A stretch of DNA of 64,000 bases from positions 124,001-188,000 of the forward strand of contig NZ_JMGA01000018.1 in the NCBI RefSeq assembly GCF_000765145.1, read 5' to 3'. This document shows, one piece after another, positions 28,604 to 35,843 of the stretch; position 1 is the first letter of the stretch; each line of letters begins with the position of its first letter. Under the pieces are notes generated by a model that searched no databases, was not told where the DNA came from, and was given only the letters and a program-made list of their open reading frames with translations. The position numbers and the translations under genes are program-made. The DNA is from Desulfosporosinus sp. HMP52 (GTDB lineage Bacteria; Bacillota; Desulfitobacteriia; Desulfitobacteriales; Desulfitobacteriaceae).

Positions 28604-29776
28604 ATGGCAGTTGTAACAAACACTAAGAAAACTAGTGCAATTAATTTGTGGACAATGATTTTTACTGTCTTTGCTGTCCTTGGAGCAGTTTGCTGGGGCT
28701 TACAACTCACAAAGGGCTTGCAGATGACCAACTTAGGTACTGATAATATGTGGGGACTCTATATTGTTGGCTTTATGATTTTTACGGGGATTGCTGCGGG
28801 GAGTCTGCTTTTTGCAGCGGTGCCTTACCTGTTTAAACTCGAAGAGTTTAAGCCCTATACTCGGATCGCCTCCTATCTGGGGGCTGTAGCCAGTGTTGTA
28901 GCTGCGTCCCTGTTCATCATCGTTGACATTGGAAATCCTGAACGGGTTTGGTTATTTATCACCAGCGGGAATTGGAGTTCACCGATGTTTTGGGATTTCA
29001 TCATGCTGGCTTCGTATATGGTAATTTCTATAATGTTTACTCGCAAGCTCATTTTACTAAATGAAGGCAAAATCGAAGAAAAAGACGTAAAAGGATTAGC
29101 TTTGGTTGCTTTTGCTGCAGGTATTCTCGTAACGGTAACGTCATTCGTATTCAGTTTCCAAGTGGCTAGACCCTTGTGGAATACTCCGGCACAGCCCTTG
29201 TCCTTCTTAATTGCTGCATTAGCAGCCGCTTTAGCGGTAATGATGATTCTAAGCCATATCCTGAATAAGAGCGGTTATATTAAGATGCCCATTGGTCTTC
29301 TCGCTAAGATGGGTAAACTGATGGCCGCGCTGCTTTGCATCGAGTTCATTATAGTAATTACAGAAATATTGATTGGTCTTTACCCAGGTAGTGGAGAAGA
29401 CTATGCAGCCTTCCTATGGCTGGTCACAGGAAAAGGGGCCGTTAGTTTCTGGTTAGAGATGGTAGCTCTTGTCACTGCGATTGTTCTTTTAGCTAAACAA
29501 GGAACCTCACCGAAGGCAGGTCTTCTTTTAGGCGGTGCGATAATCGCTCTTATAGCAATCTATCTCATTAAATCCAACCTGCTTCAGGCCCAATTATTCA
29601 ATCCATTGATTACCTTGCCGGGAACACCTGTTTATGGCGGGACAACAGGACCCTATGTCCCTTCTCTGCTTGAAATCGGGTTGTCTTTAGGAATCGTATC
29701 CTTAGGGGCACTCCTATTGAATTTGGGATTTGGTAAACTTAACCTTGGGACGAATGCCAATACACGAAAGCTGTAG
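28604..29776 (+). CDS. NrfD/PsrC-family membrane anchor subunit
   Basis: Polytopic membrane protein (390 residues, about nine to ten hydrophobic segments) that exchanges electrons with menaquinol. Family features include the N-terminal NMWGLYIVGFMIFTGIAAGS segment and FIIVDIGNPERVWLF near residue 105, a conserved acidic site close to the quinone pocket in PsrC relatives. Together with the ferredoxin and catalytic subunits it makes a standard three-part molybdoenzyme complex. It begins 12 bases after the ferredoxin gene, with GGGGTGGG upstream of the ATG. A hairpin follows, so the first three genes may be more strongly expressed than the rest. Confidence 0.93.
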   Translation: MAVVTNTKKTSAINLWTMIFTVFAVLGAVCWGLQLTKGLQMTNLGTDNMWGLYIVGFMIFTGIAAGSLLFAAVPYLFKLEEFKPYTRIASYLGAVASVVAASLFIIVDIGNPERVWLFITSGNWSSPMFWDFIMLASYMVISIMFTRKLILLNEGKIEEKDVKGLALVAFAAGILVTVTSFVFSFQVARPLWNTPAQPLSFLIAALAAALAVMMILSHILNKSGYIKMPIGLLAKMGKLMAALLCIEFIIVITEILIGLYPGSGEDYAAFLWLVTGKGAVSFWLEMVALVTAIVLLAKQGTSPKAGLLLGGAIIALIAIYLIKSNLLQAQLFNPLITLPGTPVYGGTTGPYVPSLLEIGLSLGIVSLGALLLNLGFGKLNLGTNANTRKL

Positions 29777-29817
29777 TTTACTGCAGCCTTTGGTACAAAT
29801 GTATATGTAGAACTGGG

Positions 29818-29860
29818 GCTTTACAGCTCACCTTAAACTGAGTTGTAAAGTCTTCTTTTC
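29818..29860 (+). terminator. Hairpin, possible partial terminator after the nrfD-like gene
   Basis: GCTTTACAGCTCA (29818-29830) pairs with TGAGTTGTAAAGT (29839-29851) and is followed by a T-rich tract TCTTCTTTTC. It splits the operon into structural and accessory parts. Confidence 0.5.
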
Positions 29861-29904
29861 AATGAAGAAGGACAAACATTAGGAGTTAACGAAAAGGAGA
29901 AACA

Positions 29905-30582
29905 ATGAATACTATCGAAGAACAAAAAGTCAAAGAGGCCTGTGCAACCTCAGATTTCTTTCAACTATTATCTATTTCCTTACGTCTCCCTACCACAGAA
30001 TTGGCAGAAGCACTCCTCGATGGTAGTTACAGACAGGACGGGATTAATATTTTAGAGGAGCTTTCCTGCAGCAAAAAAGATTTATTGTTAGTTAGTGAAT
30101 CCTTGGATACCTTGAAAGGAAGCAAAGAGGGTTTAACTCCGCTCTTGATTGAGATGCGTCGAGAATATACCCGGCTTTTTGATGACCCCAAGCAGCCTGC
30201 TTTAAATATTTATGAGACACTTTTTCTTCACAACCCCGAAGATGGCCAGGGAGCCATGCTGTTTATGAGCCCGACGGCCCTTGATGTGGAGCGCTGTTAT
30301 CGAGAGGCGGGGGTTAGTTTAGTTCGACAATCTGCTGAACCGGCGGATCATATGGCAACAGAACTGGAATTCATGATGTATTTATATGGTAAGAAGGGTC
30401 AGGCCTTAAAAGAGGAGAACCATGAGGCATTGGAAAAAATAGAGCAGCAGATCCAGCAATTCGAAAGGATGCATCTTAAAAAGTGGTGCGTAGAATTTTT
30501 CAACGGTCTGCATACCAAATCGACGAGCAATTCTTATCAAGCTCTGGCAAAATTGGCGAAGACAGGTTTAGGCCTCATCTAA
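29905..30582 (+). CDS. TorD/DmsD-family molybdoenzyme chaperone
   Basis: All-helical cytoplasmic chaperone (225 residues) that protects the apo-molybdoenzyme and its Tat signal until cofactor insertion. Family signs are the N-terminal FFQLLSISLRLPTTELAEAL helix, REYTRLFDDPKQPALNIYET near residue 90 and EPADHMATELEFMMYLYG near residue 145, which corresponds to the conserved D-H-x-x-x-E-L-x-F motif. The ATG follows AAAAGGAGA. The presence of a dedicated chaperone supports Tat export of the catalytic subunit. Confidence 0.93.
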   Translation: MNTIEEQKVKEACATSDFFQLLSISLRLPTTELAEALLDGSYRQDGINILEELSCSKKDLLLVSESLDTLKGSKEGLTPLLIEMRREYTRLFDDPKQPALNIYETLFLHNPEDGQGAMLFMSPTALDVERCYREAGVSLVRQSAEPADHMATELEFMMYLYGKKGQALKEENHEALEKIEQQIQQFERMHLKKWCVEFFNGLHTKSTSNSYQALAKLAKTGLGLI

Positions 30583-30642
30583 TGCTTCTCATCGGATAAG
30601 ATAAAGGCTTATTCTCGGAGTAAAGGAAAAAGGAGTGGAAGC

Positions 30643-31794
30643 ATGCTTTTTACGAAAGGTTCACATGTACAAGTTGAGACAGATAGGTGTTTGAACCAAC
30701 AACACAATGGTGTGGAATGCAGCCATTGTGTTTCCCATTGTCCAGGAAAAGCCTTGGTTCTGTATAATCATCAGATTTTCTTAGATAAGGAAAAGTGTTT
30801 GGGTTGCGGCCTGTGTTTTTCAGATTGTCCCACTCAGGTTTTTGGGTCACAGCAATGGGATGAAACAACCATTATCACTGAGGTAAAAGATCAAGGAGCA
30901 AGAGCAACACAATTTTTTTGTGGGTACCATGAAACACCTTTCCTTAGCAAAGAAGAAAAAGAGAAAGGGGCAGTGCAGATTCCGACATGCCTTAGCAGTA
31001 TTTCGAAAGGGACTTGGTATGAGCTGGGTCTGCAGACAGCTGTAGAACTACGTTTAGATGAATGTCATGAATGTCCGATGAAAAATTGTGTCGATAGAAT
31101 GAAATTATCGGTAGAAACCGCAATGGAATGGTTAAGCGCTTCAGGTCATACCCCTGATTTTATTTATGTCGCTACCGCAGGGAAAGCCCAAAAGAAGAAA
31201 AAGCTGCAAGCGGTTTCCTCGGGCTTAAAAATAACTTCCCGACGGGATCTGTTTTTGTCCTTAGTTGGACGTAGACAAAAGGCTGAACCAGAGATCAAGA
31301 CTAAAAACTCACTTACCCCTGAAGAAAGGAAGGTAAAGAAGAGAGGTAATTATCTGCCAGATTGGCAAAAGCGTCTGGAAGATAGTTATTTAAATCACTT
31401 TCGTGAAGGTGGTAGTCCTGCCTTTTGGCCTACTATTCAAATGAGTACAGGCTGTGTAAATTGTGGCATGTGCAGCAGGTATTGCCCTACTCAGGCTTTA
31501 CGAATTACAGTGGAAGATAAGCAATGCACTCATTTGTTTACCAGTGGTCATTGTTTAGATTGTTGGATGTGTATGTTATCCTGTCCCACCCAAAGCATTA
31601 CCCGGGATCGGCATCCTATCACTAATCCCTTTGAAGTCAAGAATATTTACAAAGCCCCCGTGGCGGAATGCAACCGCTGCGGAGCCTATAACCTAGTAAA
31701 TGAACAGAACTTATGCTATTGGTGTGAAAAACAGCCAACGGAGGTCGATTTACTGTCTGATGTGAGGAAACGATTATTTGAAAAGAAAGAATGA
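30643..31794 (+). CDS. Multi-cluster ferredoxin-like protein of unknown function
   Basis: A 383-residue soluble iron-sulfur protein, not recognised as a named family. Cysteine groups in order: CSHCVSHCPG and CLGCGLCFSDCPT near the N-terminus (a two-cluster ferredoxin pair), single cysteines in a middle domain followed by CHECPMKNC, a basic linker, then a second pair CVNCGMCSRYCPT and CLDCWMCMLSCPT. The last part has CNRCG and CYWCE, a zinc-ribbon-like or extra cluster site. There is no signal peptide or membrane segment. Its last 4 bases overlap the next gene, which has FMN and 4Fe-4S sites, so it probably passes electrons to or from that protein. Confidence 0.8.
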   Translation: MLFTKGSHVQVETDRCLNQQHNGVECSHCVSHCPGKALVLYNHQIFLDKEKCLGCGLCFSDCPTQVFGSQQWDETTIITEVKDQGARATQFFCGYHETPFLSKEEKEKGAVQIPTCLSSISKGTWYELGLQTAVELRLDECHECPMKNCVDRMKLSVETAMEWLSASGHTPDFIYVATAGKAQKKKKLQAVSSGLKITSRRDLFLSLVGRRQKAEPEIKTKNSLTPEERKVKKRGNYLPDWQKRLEDSYLNHFREGGSPAFWPTIQMSTGCVNCGMCSRYCPTQALRITVEDKQCTHLFTSGHCLDCWMCMLSCPTQSITRDRHPITNPFEVKNIYKAPVAECNRCGAYNLVNEQNLCYWCEKQPTEVDLLSDVRKRLFEKKE

Positions 31795-33158
31795 AAATGG
31801 GAAACAATACTTTTTTGCTAAAAAAGGGTAAAGCTTTTATTATAATTGTCGCCTGCAGCTTGCTTCTCTTAACGTCTATTTACCAGCAAATAGCTAACAA
31901 ACAGAGTATCTTAAGTGTATTACAGCAAGGAGAGCCAGCTGCCGTTAAGTTTAATGAAGTTAACGGGGTTTATAAAACCTATGAATTAATGGATGCCAAG
32001 GGCAGCTTTTTAAGTTACGGAGTCATATCAAGTGCTTCTGGTTACGGCGGACCGATTACGATGTTGACCACGGTTAGTAGAGAAGGGCGTATCGTCAATG
32101 CAGTAATACTGGAGAACACGGAAACTCCTCTCTATCTAAAGAAAGTACGGGGATTTGGTTATCCAGAAAACTTAAAGGGGAAAAAAATTACTCAGCCATT
32201 AAATAACTATGAGGATATCGATGCTGTAAGCGGAGCAACCCGGACGACAACAGGGATTAAGCTTGCTGTGGAGAAAGGGATATACCAAGTGGGTCAAAAC
32301 CAATTGGGATTAACCGTTCCCTCTCAAAAGCATTTTCATTTTCAATGGCAGGATGGACTTGTCGTTCTGTTGTTTGTAGTTGCTATGGCAGCATCAGTCA
32401 GAAATATGAGGAGATTAAGAATCTGGTTATTGGTATCTTCTGTAGTGATTTTGGGATTCGTGACAAATTCTTCTTTGACCATCGGTAATTTTATAAGCAT
32501 CTTAGCTTTAAAAATGCCGACCTTTTTCGAACGACCGGTTTGGTACCTTATGGTCCTAGGGGTATTAGTAGTCACGCTAATCTTGGGAAAGAATTTTTAC
32601 TGTACCTGGCTTTGCCCTTTCGGAGCTGTTCAGGAGGGAATTTACAAGGCTTTGAATCTGATCAATTATGTTCCAAATCCTAGGCTCATTTTTACAGCCC
32701 ATAAAAGTCGCTGGCTTTTCCTTTGGTTAGCTGCCATGTTGGCACTGTTATTCAATAATCCTGGCATTGCCAGTTATGAACCCTTCTCGGTATTTTTCGC
32801 TGGTGATGGGAATACTTCACAGTGGATAGTTATGGGGATAATCTTGCTGTCGTCAATTTTCATTCTACGATTTTGGTGTCGTTGTTTCTGTCCAGTCGGA
32901 GCATGTTTGAATACTCTGGCTTCCTGTAAACAAAGGGGTAAGAAGTTATTCCGTAATAAGTTTATTTTAAATGAGTCTAGCGAGATTTCTTCTTCGCTAA
33001 TCTCAATTTCTGGGTGCTGCCAGGATTGTACTGGCAGTAAAAAAGAAAAACCAAAGGTATTCCCTTTGAGCTCTTCTGATAAGTTGGTCGCATGTGTTAT
33101 CGTTGTAATATGTTTTTTGATTGTTGGAGCATTATTCCAGAGTATATGGATGTCTTAG
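31791..33158 (+). CDS. FMN-binding, 4Fe-4S membrane protein (NosR/NapH-like)
   Basis: A 455-residue membrane electron carrier. An N-terminal transmembrane helix (AFIIIVACSLLLLTSIYQQI) is followed by an extracytoplasmic FMN-bind domain (residues 45-165) with the ApbE target DAVSGATRTT; T150 after SGA is the expected flavinylated residue. Several transmembrane helices follow, with 4Fe-4S motifs of NapH/NosR type: CTWLCPFGAV near residue 270 and CRCFCPVGAC near residue 365, and a C-terminal CCQDC. It likely moves electrons between the membrane and the exterior side. ApbE at 21420 would modify it. It overlaps the poly-ferredoxin gene by 4 bases and ends the operon. Confidence 0.88.
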   Translation: MKMGNNTFLLKKGKAFIIIVACSLLLLTSIYQQIANKQSILSVLQQGEPAAVKFNEVNGVYKTYELMDAKGSFLSYGVISSASGYGGPITMLTTVSREGRIVNAVILENTETPLYLKKVRGFGYPENLKGKKITQPLNNYEDIDAVSGATRTTTGIKLAVEKGIYQVGQNQLGLTVPSQKHFHFQWQDGLVVLLFVVAMAASVRNMRRLRIWLLVSSVVILGFVTNSSLTIGNFISILALKMPTFFERPVWYLMVLGVLVVTLILGKNFYCTWLCPFGAVQEGIYKALNLINYVPNPRLIFTAHKSRWLFLWLAAMLALLFNNPGIASYEPFSVFFAGDGNTSQWIVMGIILLSSIFILRFWCRCFCPVGACLNTLASCKQRGKKLFRNKFILNESSEISSSLISISGCCQDCTGSKKEKPKVFPLSSSDKLVACVIVVICFLIVGALFQSIWMS

Positions 33159-33176
33159 AGACAATTAACTAAAATC

Positions 33177-33206
33177 GTGACAAAAGAGCGAAAAGTTTGA
33201 TATACT
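33177..33206 (+). promoter_or_regulatory. Predicted promoter of the phosphodiesterase gene
   Basis: GTGACA (33177-33182), 18-base spacer, TATACT (33201-33206) with an upstream TGA (extended -10). It lies 35 bases before the ATG of the next gene. Confidence 0.6.
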
Positions 33207-33240
33207 TATTTTTATATTAAATTAGCGAAGGGAGTCAATC

Positions 33241-34722
33241 ATGAAAAAGGTAATCTTATTTGTGGTAGACTCCCTTCATCCTGCTGTTTTAGGCAGGATA
33301 CTTTCAGAAGGGAATGCCCCTGGGTTTCGTTTTTTAGTTAAACACGGAACCTACATTGATCGGGTAGTCTCATCTTTTCCAACCATGACTCCCGTTGCTA
33401 CGAGCTCAATGATCACAGGAAAATGGCCGGATCGCCATGGAGTTCCAGGCTTTATCTGGTACAATCATCAAATTAAAAAAGTAGTAGATTATGGAGCGAC
33501 CTGGCAAAGTATTTTGAAAGTAGGTCTGGAGAAGGTTCTACGCAACTTGCTACAAAGACTTAATGAAGAGCATCTTAGTCTACTAACGCCGACATTATAT
33601 GAGGTATTAGAGGCAGGGGGCTATAGTACAGGTAATATCAACTTTTTCATGCATCGAGCTGCAAATAATTATCAAGCAAAAGTTCCCTTTCCCCTTGCTT
33701 TAGGAACAGGTTTCCGTCTCTATAATGAAACTGTCTCTGGCCCAAAAAGCTTAACTCTAGGTCAACTTGTTCATCCCCCATTCACTGGACGACGTACAGC
33801 CTATCCAAGAGGGCCTTTGCACCGTTTTGGGTTTAATGATACTTTTTCTGGGAGAATTGCTGCACAACTTGTTCGAGAAGGACAACAGCCAGATTTTATG
33901 GTTGTTTATTTTCCTGATAATGATAAATATTCCCACCAACATGGGCCTTTGCGCTCAGGCTTTTCCATTGAACATGCTGATCAACAAGTATCTTTAATCC
34001 TAGATGAGTTTGGGAGTTGGGAAAAAGCACTGGAAGAAAATGTAATAATTATTACGGGAGATCACGCCCAGTCAACGGTTGGATTAGGTAAAGAGTATCT
34101 TATTAATTTAGATCATTCTTTGAAGTCCTTTAAGAGGATTAAGTTTACTGAAGAAGCCAATGATCAAGAGCATCATGATATCGCCATTTGCCCAAATGAA
34201 CGGATGGCCTTTATTTACCTTCTCCAAAGAGAAGAGGAGATCTTGCCTGAAGTCGTGGGTATATTGGCCAAAGATCCTCGCAATGCCCAAATCACTTGGA
34301 AAGTCTCAGATAATAGATATAGTGTTATTCAAGGAGGGACAGAAAAACAACTGTTCTTTTCTCGCGGAGGTTCCTACCAAGATGTATACGGTCAAAGCTG
34401 GTTCTATGAAGGAGATTTGACCGTAGTTGATGCCAAAGAGACAGGCACTCAATTTATAGAGTTTGGCAAGTTTCCGGATGCCTTTAATCGTTTAATAACG
34501 GCACTCGAAGCACGTGATGGAAGACGAATTGCTGTTTCTGCCGCCTCAGGATATGAATATTTCTCAGCTGGAGCTCCTATCCATCCGGGAGGAGGAAGCC
34601 ATGGCTCTCTGGAAGAAGAAGATTCAACAGTTCCCATGATTGTAGCAGGTATACCGGTTGAGGGGGAACATTTGAGAATTATTGATCTATATCCAATGAT
34701 TTTGCGTCATTTTGGACTATAG
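33241..34722 (+). CDS. Alkaline phosphatase-fold phosphodiesterase / nucleotide pyrophosphatase family
   Basis: A 493-residue two-metal phosphoesterase of the alkaline phosphatase superfamily. The first metal ligand is in ILFVVDSLHP, the catalytic nucleophile is the Thr in SFPTMTPVATSSMITGKWPD, and further metal sites are in YFPDNDKYSHQHG, IITGDHAQS and a late HPGGGSHGS. No signal peptide or membrane segment is seen, so it would be cytoplasmic. It has its own promoter. The substrate cannot be given; relatives act on nucleotides, phosphonates or phospholipids. Confidence 0.85.
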   Translation: MKKVILFVVDSLHPAVLGRILSEGNAPGFRFLVKHGTYIDRVVSSFPTMTPVATSSMITGKWPDRHGVPGFIWYNHQIKKVVDYGATWQSILKVGLEKVLRNLLQRLNEEHLSLLTPTLYEVLEAGGYSTGNINFFMHRAANNYQAKVPFPLALGTGFRLYNETVSGPKSLTLGQLVHPPFTGRRTAYPRGPLHRFGFNDTFSGRIAAQLVREGQQPDFMVVYFPDNDKYSHQHGPLRSGFSIEHADQQVSLILDEFGSWEKALEENVIIITGDHAQSTVGLGKEYLINLDHSLKSFKRIKFTEEANDQEHHDIAICPNERMAFIYLLQREEEILPEVVGILAKDPRNAQITWKVSDNRYSVIQGGTEKQLFFSRGGSYQDVYGQSWFYEGDLTVVDAKETGTQFIEFGKFPDAFNRLITALEARDGRRIAVSAASGYEYFSAGAPIHPGGGSHGSLEEEDSTVPMIVAGIPVEGEHLRIIDLYPMILRHFGL

Positions 34723-34920
34723 GAAACTTCATAAAGTAGCTATAAATATAGGGGTGGCGGCTTTTTTAAGGAGTTGCCATCCTTTAATGTATCTAAAAAC
34801 GAGTTAGATCAACTTTCTAGAGACCTTTGTCTGTCTATAGATTCATAAATAGAAATGTTATTTTTAATGAAAAATTACGAATAAACCTTTAATTAAATTT
34901 ATCAAAGGTCTTAAAAAGTC

Positions 34921-34950
34921 TTGATAATTTTGGTAAGGTAGTAATATACT
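34921..34950 (+). promoter_or_regulatory. Predicted promoter of the DUF1287 gene
   Basis: TTGATA (34921-34926), 18-base spacer and TATACT (34945-34950), about 50 bases before the chosen TTG start. Confidence 0.6.
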
Positions 34951-34999
34951 CTTGATACAAAATTTAGAAGGACTTGATATTAGCATAGGAGGTGAGATT

Positions 35000-35683
35000 T
35001 TGCGTAAATGGTTGGTCTGGGGCTCATCAATTTTATTAATAGCATGTGCAGTTATCGGAACTTTTGTTATGGGAAGCCCTCAGGCTAAAAGCTTTATACC
35101 CTTTTTGCCATCTCTAAAGGTTCCCGCCATCGTTTGTCCAACGGATAAAGATGGAGATGGTTTAGATGATCTGAAAGACATTGTAGAGGGCGCAAAAGCC
35201 GAGGTGGAGAGAAAACCCCAATATCGCAGCTCATATTATCAACAGGGGTATCCTCCTGAAAATGAAGGAGTCTGCACTGATGTCGTGTGGCGAGCATTTC
35301 GAGATGCAGGCTACGACTTAAAGGGATTAGTTGACCAAGATATTCATGCTAACCTCGGTAAATATTACCGCATTGAAGGTAAGCCTGATCCTAATATAGA
35401 TTTTCGAAGAGTGCCGAATCTAATCGTCTTTTTTCGGAGAAATGCTCTGGACTTAACTCAAGAGATTAAACCTGGGGATATAGAAAATTTAACTCAATGG
35501 CAGCCAGGGGACATTGTGACGTATGATGTGCCTCATGAGCACATTGCTATTGTCTCGGACAAACGCAGACCTGATGGCGTGCCGTATATTCTCCACAATT
35601 CCGGCCCCATACCAAAGGAGTCCGATCAATTAGAGAGCTGGCCATCCAAAATGACAGGGCACTTTCGATTTCCGAAGTTCTAG
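35000..35683 (+). CDS. DUF1287 protein with Ca2+-loop motif, membrane-anchored or exported
   Basis: TTG at 35000 lies 5 bases after AGGAGGTG and gives 227 residues; the frame is open from 34952 but lacks a ribosome site there. The N-terminus RKWLVWGSSILLIACAVIG is an uncleaved signal anchor or signal peptide. Residues 50-65 contain DKDGDGLDDLKD, a calcium-binding loop of thrombospondin-3/dockerin type. The rest is DUF1287, a fold related to cysteine peptidases of the NlpC/P60 group, with the conserved VCTDVVWRAFRDAGYDL and GDIVTYDVPHEHIAIVSD blocks providing the Cys and His of a likely catalytic pair. Role unknown; a cell-wall function would fit the exported location. Confidence 0.82.
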   Translation: MRKWLVWGSSILLIACAVIGTFVMGSPQAKSFIPFLPSLKVPAIVCPTDKDGDGLDDLKDIVEGAKAEVERKPQYRSSYYQQGYPPENEGVCTDVVWRAFRDAGYDLKGLVDQDIHANLGKYYRIEGKPDPNIDFRRVPNLIVFFRRNALDLTQEIKPGDIENLTQWQPGDIVTYDVPHEHIAIVSDKRRPDGVPYILHNSGPIPKESDQLESWPSKMTGHFRFPKF

Positions 35684-35704
35684 GAACCAACGACAAGGAT
35701 AAAG

Positions 35705-35768
35705 AAGCTTAATAACTAGGGAGCAGAGATCGTCCTCCGATTTTCTGCTCCCTGGTTATTAAGCTTTT
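35705..35768. terminator. Bidirectional terminator between DUF1287 gene and rqcH
   Basis: A stem of about 23 pairs (AAGCTTAATAAC...GGGAGCAGA with TCTGCTCCC...GTTATTAAGCTT) between two convergent genes, with T/A flanks suited to both directions. Confidence 0.85.
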
Positions 35769-35843
35769 ACAACATTAATTAATCACATATGGTTCTTTGT
35801 CTGTAATAGAGATTAAGTCCTGAGATTAAGATTGGGGTTTGGT

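Noticed and set aside
19396-33158. Respiratory region as an integrated mobile element
   Set aside because: No integrase, transposase, tRNA end or flanking direct repeats were found; insertion by other means remains possible.
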